Source of the DNA: Flavobacterium laiguense
Lineage (GTDB): Bacteria; Bacteroidota; Bacteroidia; Flavobacteriales; Flavobacteriaceae
DNA length: 64,000 nt
Direction of reading: 5' to 3'
NCBI RefSeq assembly: GCF_003097655.1
Contig: NZ_QCZH01000011.1
Span: forward strand, 1-64,000
Shown: positions 7,942 through 17,234 of the stretch, one piece after another
Position numbering within the stretch: the first letter of the stretch is position 1
Layout of the letters: each line of letters opens with the position of its first letter
The notes under the pieces: generated by a model
Told to the model about the DNA's origin: nothing
The model's input: the letters and a program-made list of their open reading frames with translations, nothing else
Database searches by the model: none
Position numbers and translations under genes: made by a program

Positions 7942-8613
7942 ATGAAGAAAACAAAGTATCTTTTTGCCGCAATTACCTTTCTGATGAGTTTTGGGTGTGC
8001 CTTATTCATAGCCAATTCTATGTTTGGGAATATTCTTTTTGGTACCCGAGCTGTTAATCCATTAGACAAAATACAGGAAGGCGATATGATTTTTCAAACT
8101 TCCCAATCCAAGCAATGTGAGGCGATTAAAATAGCAACGAACTCCAAATTTTCTCATTGCGGCATTGTCTTTATTCAGGATGGCAAAAAATATGTTTTTG
8201 AAGCGGTACAGCCCGTAAAATATACACCGCTCGAAGTCTGGATTACCCACGGAAAAGAGAATCGTTTTGTGGTAACAAGACTGAAAAATGCATCGACACT
8301 TTTGAGCCCAGAAACGATTAAAAAAATGAAGGCTTACGGAAACCAATTGAACAACAAAAGCTATGATCTGTATTTTGAATGGTCTGATGACAAAATATAT
8401 TGTTCCGAATTAATCTGGAAAATATATAAAAACGGAGCAGGAATTGAATTGTGCCCACTCCAAAAGTTAAAAGATTTTAATCTAAAGAATCCCAAAGTTC
8501 AAGCTATATTAGCCGAAAGATATGGAAACAATATCCCGCTAGATGAAAATGTAGTAGCTCCATCAAACCTTGAAAGTTCTAAAATAGTGACTACCATAAT
8601 TGACACGTACTAA
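7942..8613 (+). CDS. YiiX/YebB-like NlpC/P60 family cysteine hydrolase
   Basis: This 223-residue protein has an N-terminal hydrophobic signal or anchor (residues 5-30). The circularly permuted papain-like fold shows its catalytic histidine in KFSHCGIVF (around residue 72) and its catalytic cysteine in YCSELIWKIY (around 153). IQEGDMIFQTS is the usual strand before the His. Such enzymes act on amide or ester bonds in peptidoglycan, proteins or lipids. The substrate is not evident here. It stands alone, followed by a bidirectional terminator. Confidence 0.85.
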   Translation: MKKTKYLFAAITFLMSFGCALFIANSMFGNILFGTRAVNPLDKIQEGDMIFQTSQSKQCEAIKIATNSKFSHCGIVFIQDGKKYVFEAVQPVKYTPLEVWITHGKENRFVVTRLKNASTLLSPETIKKMKAYGNQLNNKSYDLYFEWSDDKIYCSELIWKIYKNGAGIELCPLQKLKDFNLKNPKVQAILAERYGNNIPLDENVVAPSNLESSKIVTTIIDTY

Positions 8614-8701
8614 GATCCTCTCTTTTACGGTTTTTTATTCTGCATCAAATATTCTATCCTAATGATTGAAACAGCATAGAAAACCACATTCTCTCCAAAC
8701 C

Positions 8702-8741
8702 AAAAAACTACAAAATAATAGCTAATTACTTTGTAGTTTTT
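8702..8741. terminator. bidirectional terminator
   Basis: AAAAACTACAAA and TTTGTAGTTTTT form a 12-bp stem around an AT-rich loop. It separates convergent genes ending at 8613 and 8823. Confidence 0.75.
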
Positions 8742-8822
8742 GATTTGCCTTACTTACCCAGCAGATGTATGCTACCGCTTGGTCGCTCCGAAGAAAGAGT
8801 TTCTATTTTAATTTTTAAAATT

Positions 8823-10082
8823 TTATTCCTCAATAACAACTGCGGTAGTCTGACTATTACCCTTATGATTAATAGACGACAGTAATTGTTTTGCACTGCT
8901 GTTAAAAGGGTCTATACTTATTGCTTTTTGAATATAAAAAGTCGCCTCCTTGACAATTTGCTCTTTTTGTAATTCCAATTCCGAACAGACTCCTTTATTG
9001 GATACAGAACCACCTAATCGATTTATTTTCAAATCAATACCAGCACTTTCATCTACTAACAACTGAGAAAGACTGACATAGGCTTGTACATATTTCGGGT
9101 CAATTTCAATGGCTTTTTTATAATATTTTTCGGCGCCTTGATAATACTTTTCGTTTTGACAACTCACTCCAAAATTAAAAGCAACTTCGGAATTATTCAT
9201 TTTTGACTCTACAATAATAGTGGCTAGTTTATCGAAAAAATCATATTCTTTTGTTTCCAAATACAAATTGGCCTCAAGAATGGCTAGTGAATCATCATTA
9301 TCGTTCAAATTTCGAGCCATTCCAATAAATTTTAACGCTTTTTCTTTATAGCCTTTTCTCACATAAATCAACGCTAAACTTTTATAAATTTCTTCTTTTT
9401 TGGACTTTACCTTTTGCATTGGTTTGATGTAAAATCCACTTTTAATTTTAGCGTCTCTTTCTTCAATAGAAGTAAAATACTCCTCTTTATGTGTATTCTT
9501 ATTATAAGCACTATAAATATTTGTATTACCCAAATAGTTAATCGCTTTTAATTCCTCATAACATTTCAATGCCAAATCATCTTCATTGGCATTCTTATAG
9601 CTAACTGCTGCATTATATAATTGCAATGTATCTTTATCATCTATAAAGTATGTCTGACGATATTTATTGCCCGATTCGATAAAATTTTGACTTACCAAAT
9701 CTTCCTCGGCACTTTTAACAAGATCCATTTTTATTTTCCTCAACGTTTTAATGGCTTCTGACGTATGCTTATCAATAGATGCTTCTTGCTCCATTCGAAT
9801 TAAATCTTTCAATGCCGTAACAGCCATAGACTCACTTCTAAAGTCATTACCGTTTTTGTTTAGTAAGTTAACTAAAGCGGAGCTTTTTAAATAATAGAAG
9901 TTAATTTTATCCTCATCAGATGCATTGATAATTAAGTACTCCACAGGAGATAGAATAGCAATAACTTGTTCAGAATTACCAGATTTTAATTCCTTTTGTG
10001 CTTCTTTAATTTGCTCTTTTTGAGCATAAATAGAAGGGATAAACAATAACAGACCGAGAATGTTTTTTAAAATATTTTTCAT
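8823..10082 (-). CDS. secreted tetratricopeptide repeat protein
   Basis: This 419-residue protein has a signal peptide (cleavage near YAQKEQ, residue 21) followed by helical TPR-like repeats. The clearest repeat lies around residues 305-345 (EKYYQGAEKYYKKAIEIDP), with others near 160, 225 and 255. TPR arrays bind other proteins and the partner is unknown. It is probably periplasmic. The gene stands alone, with a 411-bp divergent intergenic region upstream. Confidence 0.85.
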   Translation of the reverse strand: MKNILKNILGLLLFIPSIYAQKEQIKEAQKELKSGNSEQVIAILSPVEYLIINASDEDKINFYYLKSSALVNLLNKNGNDFRSESMAVTALKDLIRMEQEASIDKHTSEAIKTLRKIKMDLVKSAEEDLVSQNFIESGNKYRQTYFIDDKDTLQLYNAAVSYKNANEDDLALKCYEELKAINYLGNTNIYSAYNKNTHKEEYFTSIEERDAKIKSGFYIKPMQKVKSKKEEIYKSLALIYVRKGYKEKALKFIGMARNLNDNDDSLAILEANLYLETKEYDFFDKLATIIVESKMNNSEVAFNFGVSCQNEKYYQGAEKYYKKAIEIDPKYVQAYVSLSQLLVDESAGIDLKINRLGGSVSNKGVCSELELQKEQIVKEATFYIQKAISIDPFNSSAKQLLSSINHKGNSQTTAVVIEE

Positions 10083-10467
10083 AATTATCAGATTTTAATT
10101 AAAGTCGTGATACCTCAAAAAAAAACCACTTAGCCAGTTTGCTTTGCCAGAATCGTAAAAAATATTCTTGATTACGGACTAGCCTAAAATAGCACTATTT
10201 TAATTTTAGTTACAACTAACCTGTAGCCTTTTATAAATTTTAGAAACACATTTCTAAAAACCTATAAATATCACTAGAAACATACTTAGCAACTTTAATG
10301 TTAAAGTTAAGGAAAATAACCTTTAAATACATTTATCATCGATAAAATACACGTTTTTTATTTTTTAATAAATAAAATTCTTATAATTATTATATTTTTT
10401 TTGAATACAATTATTTTGCTCAACCATAACACAATTTATTTTCGTCTCAATAACTCAAAAAGTTTAG
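10083..10467. other. AT-rich divergent intergenic region
   Basis: This gene-free stretch separates the minus-strand TPR gene from the plus-strand gene at 10494. I see no clear palindrome or RNA gene. A -7 box for the plus-strand gene follows at 10468. Confidence 0.5.
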
Positions 10468-10475
10468 TATTTTTG
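10468..10475 (+). promoter_or_regulatory. -7 promoter element
   Basis: TATTTTTG fits TAnnTTTG, 18 bp before ATG 10494. It argues against the longer in-frame reading from TTG 10401. Confidence 0.5.
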
Positions 10476-10493
10476 AAGACTGAAAATGAGGAT

Positions 10494-10679
10494 ATGAAAA
10501 AATATATGATTCTGCTAATGGTGATCGCCATTGGTGTTGCTTTATACGAACAGACAAGTGAGGATAAAAATATCTATGTAATGGTGATTGCCATAGTAAT
10601 TTTTATGATGTGTATGATGCGATTGAGTAGCAAAACACCAAGTAAAAATCAAGATAAAGAAGAAGACGATGTTCAATAA
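10494..10679 (+). CDS. small membrane protein of unknown function
   Basis: This 61-residue protein has two hydrophobic helices (MILLMVIAIGVALY and IYVMVIAIVIFMMCMM) and a charged tail, KTPSKNQDKEEDDVQ. I choose ATG 10494 because a -7 box lies at 10468-10475 and the protein then begins with a normal membrane-protein N-terminus. It overlaps the next gene (Smr protein) by 11 bp, so translation is coupled. No named family is recognised. Confidence 0.65.
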   Translation: MKKYMILLMVIAIGVALYEQTSEDKNIYVMVIAIVIFMMCMMRLSSKTPSKNQDKEEDDVQ

Positions 10680-11220
10680 AGGAGATAAAGTTTCGGTGCT
10701 GGATGAAGCGGTCGATGGCGTGGTTTTGTCGGTAAAAGACAAAGTGGTGACTATTGAAACGACAGATGGTTTTATGATGAATTTTGCCGCCAATGAACTC
10801 ATTAAAATAGGGGATTCCGGTAATTTAATGGATGGCATAAAAGGCATTAACATCAGTGAAATATCAAAAGAAAAGGAGATTCCGAAACCACGGAGTTTTG
10901 TAAAAGAGAAGAAAGACAAACATGAATTGCCTGTTCCTGAGTTTGATTTGCATATTGAAAAACTGGTACCCAACAAGCGTGGAATGTCCAATTACGATAT
11001 CTTGACTTTACAGTCGGAAACAGCCAAACGCCATATTGAATTTGCAATTCGCAATCGGATTCCGAAGATTGTTTTCATTCACGGTGTGGGTGAAGGCATT
11101 TTGAAATCGGAGTTGGATTTTTTATTGGGACGTTATGACAATGTAATTTTTCAAGATGCTAATTATCAAAAATACGGTTCAGGTGCAACCGAGGTGTATT
11201 TTAAGCAGAATACTAAATAG
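10669..11220 (+). CDS. Smr/MutS2 C-terminal domain protein (DUF2027-like N-terminus)
   Basis: This 183-residue protein has an N-terminal SH3-like barrel (residues 1-50, MFNKGDKVSVLDE...) and a C-terminal Smr domain (about 95-180). The Smr signature includes FDLHIEKL (the DxH motif) and IVFIHGVGEGIL (the HGxG motif). Smr domains act as nucleases or nucleic-acid binders in MutS2 and stand-alone proteins. It overlaps the upstream membrane protein gene by 11 bp. A strong bidirectional terminator follows. Confidence 0.88.
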   Translation: MFNKGDKVSVLDEAVDGVVLSVKDKVVTIETTDGFMMNFAANELIKIGDSGNLMDGIKGINISEISKEKEIPKPRSFVKEKKDKHELPVPEFDLHIEKLVPNKRGMSNYDILTLQSETAKRHIEFAIRNRIPKIVFIHGVGEGILKSELDFLLGRYDNVIFQDANYQKYGSGATEVYFKQNTK

Positions 11221-11247
11221 ATTCTCTTTCTCATTAAAAAGAAAGCA

Positions 11248-11293
11248 AAAAAAACGTCAATTCTCTATTTTTATGAGAATTGACGTTTTTTTA
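11248..11293. terminator. strong bidirectional terminator
   Basis: A 15-bp perfect stem, AACGTCAATTCTC pairing with GAGAATTGACGTT, has a TATTTTTAT loop and A and T runs outside. It lies between convergent genes ending at 11220 and 11312. Confidence 0.88.
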
Positions 11294-11311
11294 TCATCAC
11301 TATTTTTTTTA

Positions 11312-12259
11312 TTATTTAACGGTTTGCAATTCCCCGTATTTGTAACTGGTACCCAATTGAAAATTACTATTGCCTTTTACTAGCGTTACATTTTTAAGGA
11401 TTATAACGTGTTTAAAAACATTAGGCCCGTTGGTCGAAGTAGTCACTTCTATAATTCCCCCTACTTTTCCTAACCATTCCTGACTAACGGTAGGCAACAA
11501 TGGCACCGTAGCTTGACAAAAATAATCAGGTGATACAACTCCATTGGTAAACAAACTGTACACCAATTTGTTTACGGTTGCTCCTATTACTCCTGTTCTA
11601 GGGGCATTTGGAGCTGTTACTTCGTTAGCGATTAATGCTGAATCAATATTTAATGTAAATGATTCGCTAGCACTAAAACCATAGACCTGACCATTACTGC
11701 AAATGTTTAAAAGTCCGCTGAAAGCAAATGGTAAAGGATCAGCTGGTTTTGTGTAATCGCCAAAAGCAAAGGTTTCATAAAACTGACTGGTTCCATCTCC
11801 TTTATCGAAAGTGATGTTTTTGAAAACTATATTGTTATTATACCCTGTTATTCTAGTACTGTTATTGGTTTCATCCAGTTTCTTAATATCGGTTGTGACA
11901 ATTTCTATCTTACCCGATGATGCTTTCCACTGGCTGTTTACATTTGGCGTTGCAGGAGGAATTACGTCACAAATATTTCCAGAAACCACTTTCCCGTTAT
12001 AAAAACTATATACTACCTGATTCGTTCCGTTTACATCCAGAATAATTGGTGCATTTGGATCCGTTGGGTTGTTGACAAAAGTAGCAGCTGGAACTTTAAG
12101 AATTAAAGATTCATTTTCGTTGAGCTTATAAAGTAGATTATTGGTTGCACAACTTTGTGTTTGCACTGCCGAAAAATCAATTTTATCTACCACTAAATCA
12201 CCATCATCACAACTGTGTAATGCAATTGTGCAAATCAAAATCCCTAGAAATCGTTTCAT
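11312..12259 (-). CDS. lipoprotein with two tandem homologous halves
   Basis: This 315-residue protein has a lipobox LHSC (Cys about residue 17) followed by acidic DDGDL, compatible with membrane anchoring. Two halves share an order of motifs. The first half has NQVVYSFYNGKVVSGNICD then SQWKASSGKIEIVTT. The second has NKLVYSLFTNGVVSPDYFC then QEWLGKVGGIIEVTT. Each half also has an LxxxESxxL element. This indicates internal duplication of a roughly 140-residue domain. No named family is recognised. It probably faces the periplasm or cell exterior. Confidence 0.8.
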   Translation of the reverse strand: MKRFLGILICTIALHSCDDGDLVVDKIDFSAVQTQSCATNNLLYKLNENESLILKVPAATFVNNPTDPNAPIILDVNGTNQVVYSFYNGKVVSGNICDVIPPATPNVNSQWKASSGKIEIVTTDIKKLDETNNSTRITGYNNNIVFKNITFDKGDGTSQFYETFAFGDYTKPADPLPFAFSGLLNICSNGQVYGFSASESFTLNIDSALIANEVTAPNAPRTGVIGATVNKLVYSLFTNGVVSPDYFCQATVPLLPTVSQEWLGKVGGIIEVTTSTNGPNVFKHVIILKNVTLVKGNSNFQLGTSYKYGELQTVK

Positions 12260-12348
12260 TATATATTATTTTGAACAAAAGTAGAATTTTTAATTTGTTT
12301 CCTAAACTTTACGAGCCAAAAAGGTCTATTTTAACTCAGAAATAGATA

Positions 12349-12503
12349 CTGAGATGCTAAGATTCTAAGTTTTGAAATAATGAGGTGGATAGATGTTAAA
12401 TTTTATAACTATCCAAATACATGCATTTTCAAGCCTGATATTGAAATCAATTTATTGTGTTTTGAATCTTATCCTCTTAGTTTCTCAGATTCTTAGCAAC
12501 TTA
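12349..12503. repeat. imperfect inverted repeat upstream of the EamA gene
   Basis: GATGCTAAGATTCTAAG near 12353 is roughly complementary to CTTAGTTTCTCAGATTCTTAGCAAC near 12477-12501. The arms enclose about 110 bp of AT-rich DNA without an ORF. It resembles decayed dispersed intergenic repeats and accounts for most of the 301-bp gap. Confidence 0.45.
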
Positions 12504-12533
12504 TTAAAGACATAGATTCGCAATAGAATTCCT

Positions 12534-12541
12534 TATCTTTG
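12534..12541 (+). promoter_or_regulatory. -7 promoter element of the EamA-desulfurase unit
   Basis: TATCTTTG is a perfect TAnnTTTG match 19 bp before the ATG at 12561. Confidence 0.6.
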
Positions 12542-12560
12542 CCCCGAATTCTACTTTTCA

Positions 12561-13484
12561 ATGAAAAAATACAAATACTATTTCGCTGCTTTTACGGCAT
12601 TTTTTATCTGGGGGTTTTTCAGTCTGGCTTTAAAACCAATATCCAATTACCCCTCATTGGACATACTGTTCTATCGCGTGTTTTTTAGCGTACTGACCAT
12701 GACGGCTATTAATCTCGTTTTTAGACAAAAAAACATTCGAAAAAACTGGAATAATTTTAAAGCAATGCCACAAAAAAGAAAAAGAACCATTGTAGTATTG
12801 ACCTTAGCTGGAAGTTTGATTTTGGCTTCCAATTGGTTTATTTTCATTTATGTTGTCAATCACATCAATGTCAAAGCGGGTTCTTTGGCTTACCTGATTT
12901 GCCCCATTTTGACTACCGTTTTTGCTTTCTTTTTGCTACACGAAAAATTAAGTAAATGGCAATGGGTAGCGGTTGCTATAAGTGCTTTTAGCTGTACTTT
13001 ATTGTCTTTAAATAATCTACACGATATTTTTTACAGCTTGGTTGTGGCTTCAACCTATGCTTTGTATTTGGTAAGTCAGCGCAAGAATAGTGAAATCGAT
13101 AAATTTCTGGTTTTGAACATACAGTTGCTTTTTGTTGCTTTATTAATTCTGCCTTTTTATCCAAAATACAGCGGAGCTATCCCTACGGAACCTTTATTTT
13201 ATGCTTGCTTATTTTGCATCGTCGTGTTTTTTACCATTGTTCCGCTTTTTTTAAACCTTTATGCTTTAAAAGGAATCAACTCATCAACGGTGGGAATCTT
13301 AATGTACATCAATCCGATCATCAATTTTGCTTTGGCAATTTTTTATTTTAAGGAACAAGTAACTTTACTTCAAATGATTTCCTATTCCTTAATTTTGGTC
13401 TCCATTATTGTTTTCAATCAGAAAATAATTTTTGCTAAAAAAAACAAATCCAAGACAATCGTTGAGGATTCAAAATCTCTATAG
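12561..13484 (+). CDS. EamA/RarD-type drug/metabolite transporter
   Basis: This 307-residue inner membrane protein has about ten hydrophobic helices arranged as two EamA halves. The N-terminal helix AFTAFFIWGFFSLALKPI and the segment LASNWFIFIYVVNHI match the RarD subgroup. The second half ends with NPIINFALAIFYFKEQ. Substrates of this subgroup are mostly unknown. The cysteine desulfurase gene begins 3 bp after the stop codon, so both are on one message. A functional link between them is not obvious. Confidence 0.88.
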   Translation: MKKYKYYFAAFTAFFIWGFFSLALKPISNYPSLDILFYRVFFSVLTMTAINLVFRQKNIRKNWNNFKAMPQKRKRTIVVLTLAGSLILASNWFIFIYVVNHINVKAGSLAYLICPILTTVFAFFLLHEKLSKWQWVAVAISAFSCTLLSLNNLHDIFYSLVVASTYALYLVSQRKNSEIDKFLVLNIQLLFVALLILPFYPKYSGAIPTEPLFYACLFCIVVFFTIVPLFLNLYALKGINSSTVGILMYINPIINFALAIFYFKEQVTLLQMISYSLILVSIIVFNQKIIFAKKNKSKTIVEDSKSL

Positions 13485-13487
13485 TAT

Positions 13488-14609
13488 ATGAAAAAAGTAT
13501 ATCTCGATAATGCCTCTACGACTCCTCTTCGTCCAGAAGTAATACAGGAAATAACCAAAGTGCTGACCGAAGATTATGGCAATCCCTCCTCTACCCATAG
13601 TTTGGGGCGCAATGCCAAAAGCATCCTTGAACTTTCCAGAAAATCGATTGCCAAGCAGTTGAATGCTACTGCACAAGAAATTATTTTCACTTCATGCGGT
13701 ACCGAAGCCAATAACTGGATTCTGCGATCAGCCGTAAAAGATTTGAAGGTAACCCGAATCATTACCAGTAAAATAGAGCATCACGCTGTTTTACACACGG
13801 CGATGGAATTACAAAAAGAATACGCCATACAAATCGATTTTGTAAATGTAAAGTCCAATGGTGAACTCGATTTAACGCATTTGGTCGAATTATTATCGGA
13901 AGAAAAAAAGACTTTAGTTTCGTTGATGCATGTCAATAATGAAACCGGAGCCATTTTAGACCTCGGTAGAGTGAGCCGGATTTGTCAAGAACATAATGTC
14001 TTATTCCATTCGGATACCGTACAATCTGTTGGGAAAACCAAAATTGATTTACAAACAATTCCTATTGATTTTATAGTGGCGAGTGCCCATAAATTTCATG
14101 GTCCAAAAGGAGTTGGTTTTGCTTTTGTTCGAAAAAACTCTGGATTACAACCTTTATTTTTTGGTGGAGAGCAAGAAAAAGGACAACGCCCGGGAACCGA
14201 AGCCGTACATCAAATTGCAGGAATGGCCAAGGCTTTAGAGCTTTCATACCAAAACCTAGAAGCCGAAAGCCAATACATTGCTTCATTAAAAGACTATGCT
14301 ATCGAAAGACTAAAAGCGAATTTTCCTGAATTTAAAATCAACGGAGAAAATACTTTTCACAACCTACTCAATGTTATTTTACCCATTGAAGAAAATAAAA
14401 CCGCTATGCTTTTGTTTCATTTAGACATGAAAGGAATAGCCGTTTCGAGAGGTAGTGCTTGCCAATCCGGAAGTATTAGACCTTCACATGTATTGGCCGA
14501 AATGTTATCGGAGGAAGATTTAAAAAAACCAAGTATCCGTATTTCTTTCAGTCATTACAATACCAAAGAGGATGTTGATTTATTGATCGAGGGGTTGAAA
14601 AGTATTTAA
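13488..14609 (+). CDS. cysteine desulfurase (NifS/IscS-like, class V aminotransferase)
   Basis: This 373-residue PLP enzyme removes sulfur from cysteine for cofactor or tRNA use. The PLP lysine lies in SAHKFHGPKG (around residue 200). The catalytic cysteine loop is SRGSACQSGS (around 325), with the long loop of class I desulfurases. The N-terminus MKKVYLDNASTTPL is classical. The gene is cotranscribed with the EamA gene. No iscU, iscR or thiI neighbour is present, so its pathway is not set by context. It ends 1 bp before the convergent mlaD-like gene. Confidence 0.93.
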   Translation: MKKVYLDNASTTPLRPEVIQEITKVLTEDYGNPSSTHSLGRNAKSILELSRKSIAKQLNATAQEIIFTSCGTEANNWILRSAVKDLKVTRIITSKIEHHAVLHTAMELQKEYAIQIDFVNVKSNGELDLTHLVELLSEEKKTLVSLMHVNNETGAILDLGRVSRICQEHNVLFHSDTVQSVGKTKIDLQTIPIDFIVASAHKFHGPKGVGFAFVRKNSGLQPLFFGGEQEKGQRPGTEAVHQIAGMAKALELSYQNLEAESQYIASLKDYAIERLKANFPEFKINGENTFHNLLNVILPIEENKTAMLLFHLDMKGIAVSRGSACQSGSIRPSHVLAEMLSEEDLKKPSIRISFSHYNTKEDVDLLIEGLKSI

Positions 14610-14610
14610 T

Positions 14611-15582
14611 TTAATTGGCTTTCTTTTTTTCCTTTTCCTGCTTTTTAAAATAGCCTCGTAATAAAAAACTATGTTTCATGGCTTCAAGATCTTCGTTGAG
14701 AAGAATTGTTGCTTTATTTAAGTTTGTCATGGTTGAGTCTATCTTTTTTACCAAATTAGGATCGTTAGACAAATAGTTTATAGCCCCTTTTCCGTTTTTG
14801 ATGTTCGAAATAGTGCCATTTAAGTTTACAACCACTTTGTTTATCTCTTGACTCGATTGATCCAAATTGTCTACGATGGTTTTTATTTTTTGAGCTACAG
14901 CGGGGTCATTTAACACCCCAATCACACTGTTTTTATTTCCTAAAGCCACAACCATTTTATTCAAATTATTAACAGTTTCGGTTGTTCCTTTACTTGTCAA
15001 TTTAAGATAATTCATAGTTTGTTTCAAATCAGAAGCCATGATTGTGTCTCCAACCAAAGTTCCTAAAGTCCCCTTCCCTTGTGTGATTTCTTTAGTGATT
15101 TTAAGCAAATCGGCTGTGAGAAGTGCGGCATTTTTGTTGGTTACACTCAAAGTATTCAACAGATCATCAGTACGAATACGACGCGAGGATTTAATTTTAT
15201 CACCAGGTTCAATATGGGATTGATTTCCTTTTCCTGGAATGATATTAATAACCATGCTTCCTACCAATCCATCTGAACCAATAGTGGCAACAGCGTCTTT
15301 CTTGATGTGCGGAAAAATAGATTTATCAATAATCATATCTACACTTATGGTCGAATCATTTATCATTTCGATACCCCGAACGGTGCCCACATTAATCCCT
15401 GAATACCGAACGTTATTCCCTAATTGTAATCCATTTACATTATCGAAAATAGCGGTTAAATGATCGGTTTTCCCAAACATTTTCTGCTTGTTCCCTATAA
15501 AATAAACAACAAGAATAAAGAGTATAAGCCCTATGATAACAAAAATGGCCAATTTTATTTTTTCTGAAGCTGTTTTTTCCAT
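14611..15582 (-). CDS. mlaD: MlaD/MCE-family lipid transport protein
   Basis: This 323-residue protein has one N-terminal membrane helix (IKLAIFVIIGLILFILVVYFI, split: residues 8-28) and an MCE domain (about 38-115) including VRYSGINVGTVRGIEM. A long helical tail predicted to pack into a channel follows. It is the substrate-binding subunit of a phospholipid ABC transporter between the membranes. It is third in an operon with the ATPase (8-bp gap) and permease. No MlaB or MlaC was found here, as is common in Bacteroidota. Confidence 0.9.
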   Translation of the reverse strand: MEKTASEKIKLAIFVIIGLILFILVVYFIGNKQKMFGKTDHLTAIFDNVNGLQLGNNVRYSGINVGTVRGIEMINDSTISVDMIIDKSIFPHIKKDAVATIGSDGLVGSMVINIIPGKGNQSHIEPGDKIKSSRRIRTDDLLNTLSVTNKNAALLTADLLKITKEITQGKGTLGTLVGDTIMASDLKQTMNYLKLTSKGTTETVNNLNKMVVALGNKNSVIGVLNDPAVAQKIKTIVDNLDQSSQEINKVVVNLNGTISNIKNGKGAINYLSNDPNLVKKIDSTMTNLNKATILLNEDLEAMKHSFLLRGYFKKQEKEKKKAN

Positions 15583-15590
15583 TTTTATAC

Positions 15591-16343
15591 TTATTTAAAG
15601 AAAGCTTTCACTTTTGGATCTGTTGATGCAGATAAACTTTCAAAGGTTCCTTCGGCATAATTTATACCGTCTATTAATAAAATCATGCGATTTGAAATCA
15701 TTCTGGCACAATCTACATCATGCGTTATAATTAGGGATGAAGTGTTGTATTTTTTTTGAATAGACATCATCAGTAATAGTATTTCTTTTGAAGTTATAGG
15801 ATCTAATCCTGTTGTGGGCTCATCATATAGAATAATTTTCGGCAATAGAATCAATGTTCTTGCCAATGCAATTCTACGCTTCATTCCTCCCGAAAGTTCG
15901 TTGGGCATTAGATCAATGGTATGAGCTAAACCAACACTCTCTAAAACTTCCATAACTCTAGGTTTGGTGTCTTTTATAAATCCAAATTTTTTGGTGTGTC
16001 TCCGCAAAGGAAATTCAAGATTTTCTCGAACCGACATCGAATCGTAAAGTGCACTTCCCTGAAAAAGGAAACCTACTTCGGTTCTAAGTTCGTCTAGCTC
16101 TTCTCGAGATAGTTCACTAATATTTTTCCCCATGATTTCTATACTTCCGCTATCCGGCTCTTCTAATCCGATAAGGCATTTTATCATTACTGATTTACCT
16201 GACCCAGATTTTCCCATAATAACTAAATTCTCTCCTTCATTCAATTCCATGTTAAAGCCATCCAAAACAAGATTATCACCATAACTTTTTTTCAAGTCTT
16301 TGATGACGACTATGGGTTTTTTATTTTCTGAAATTGAGTCCAT
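15591..16343 (-). CDS. mlaF: ABC transporter ATP-binding protein MlaF-like
   Basis: This 250-residue ATPase energises lipid transport. Walker A GKSGSGKSV (around residue 44), signature LSGGMKRRIALARTL (around 148), Walker B IILYDEPTTGLDP (around 170) and the H-loop IITHDVD are all present. The LSGGMKRR form is typical of MlaF. It is flanked by the permease (7-bp gap) and MCE genes on the same strand. Confidence 0.93.
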   Translation of the reverse strand: MDSISENKKPIVVIKDLKKSYGDNLVLDGFNMELNEGENLVIMGKSGSGKSVMIKCLIGLEEPDSGSIEIMGKNISELSREELDELRTEVGFLFQGSALYDSMSVRENLEFPLRRHTKKFGFIKDTKPRVMEVLESVGLAHTIDLMPNELSGGMKRRIALARTLILLPKIILYDEPTTGLDPITSKEILLLMMSIQKKYNTSSLIITHDVDCARMISNRMILLIDGINYAEGTFESLSASTDPKVKAFFK

Positions 16344-16350
16344 AAATTAT

Positions 16351-17133
16351 TTAAACATCATAAAAAATATTGGCAATAAAAACAGCTATAAAGTCAATTA
16401 TAAAAAGAAGCATCGAAGAAAAAACAACCGCAGAATTTGCCGCCAACCCAACTCCTGCAGTACCTTTTTTACAATAATACCCTTTGAAGCACCCCACCAA
16501 TCCGATGGCAAACCCGAAAAAGAACGTTTTGATGGTTGACGGAATGACATCAAAAAACTCTAAATGATTAAAAACTTGTGTAAAATATAATAAAAACGAC
16601 ACCTCCCCTTTTAGGTTTTCAACCATCAAAGACCCTAAAAGCGCTACCGCATCGCCAAAAAAAACCAAAACAGGAAGCATCAAAGTAGTGGCTAGTATTC
16701 GGGTAACCACTAAATATTTGAAAGGATTTGTCCCCGAAACTTCCATGGCGTCTATTTGCTCAGTAACACGCATAGAGCCTAATTCAGCTCCAATTCCTGA
16801 ACCAATACGTCCCGCACAAATTAAGGCGGTAATGATAGGCCCGATTTCCCTAATTATAGAAACGCTTACCATAGCCGGTATCCAAGAAACGGCTCCGAAT
16901 TGTTGCAAAGTGGGTCTGGATTGTAAGGTGAAAACCAATCCTATAATAAAACCGGTAACTCCTACAAGCAGTAAAGAGCGGTTACCCATATTATAGCATT
17001 GTCTAAGAAATTCTTTGAATTCTAAGGGAGGTTTGAAAACTTCTTTAAAAAAACGACCCGCAAAATAAGACAGTTCGCCGATTTCCAGAAGGGAAATTTT
17101 GAATAATTCTATAATTCTAAAAACACTATTCAT
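16351..17133 (-). CDS. mlaE: ABC transporter permease MlaE-like
   Basis: This 260-residue inner membrane permease has about five to six helices. The MlaE family motif MRVTEQIDAMEVSGTNPFKYLVVTR (split: MRVTEQIDAMEVSG, around residue 120) and the preceding AGRIGSGIGAELGSM are clear. It is the first gene of the mlaEFD-like operon that maintains outer membrane lipid asymmetry. The 100 bp upstream are AT-rich and contain a weak CRP-like half-site that I rejected. Confidence 0.93.
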   Translation of the reverse strand: MNSVFRIIELFKISLLEIGELSYFAGRFFKEVFKPPLEFKEFLRQCYNMGNRSLLLVGVTGFIIGLVFTLQSRPTLQQFGAVSWIPAMVSVSIIREIGPIITALICAGRIGSGIGAELGSMRVTEQIDAMEVSGTNPFKYLVVTRILATTLMLPVLVFFGDAVALLGSLMVENLKGEVSFLLYFTQVFNHLEFFDVIPSTIKTFFFGFAIGLVGCFKGYYCKKGTAGVGLAANSAVVFSSMLLFIIDFIAVFIANIFYDV

Positions 17134-17234
17134 GAAGTTTATGAATTAATTTTCAATACGAATCTTACCCAAATATACGGATATTATATTGATTTAATTT
17201 GTATTAACAGTCACAAAATGAATCGAATTTCTTT

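Noticed and set aside
17201..17216. TGTATTAACAGTCACA upstream of the mla operon as a fourth regulon site
   Set aside because: Only one half fits the pattern, and with TCACA on the plus strand the orientation is opposite to the minus-strand operon.
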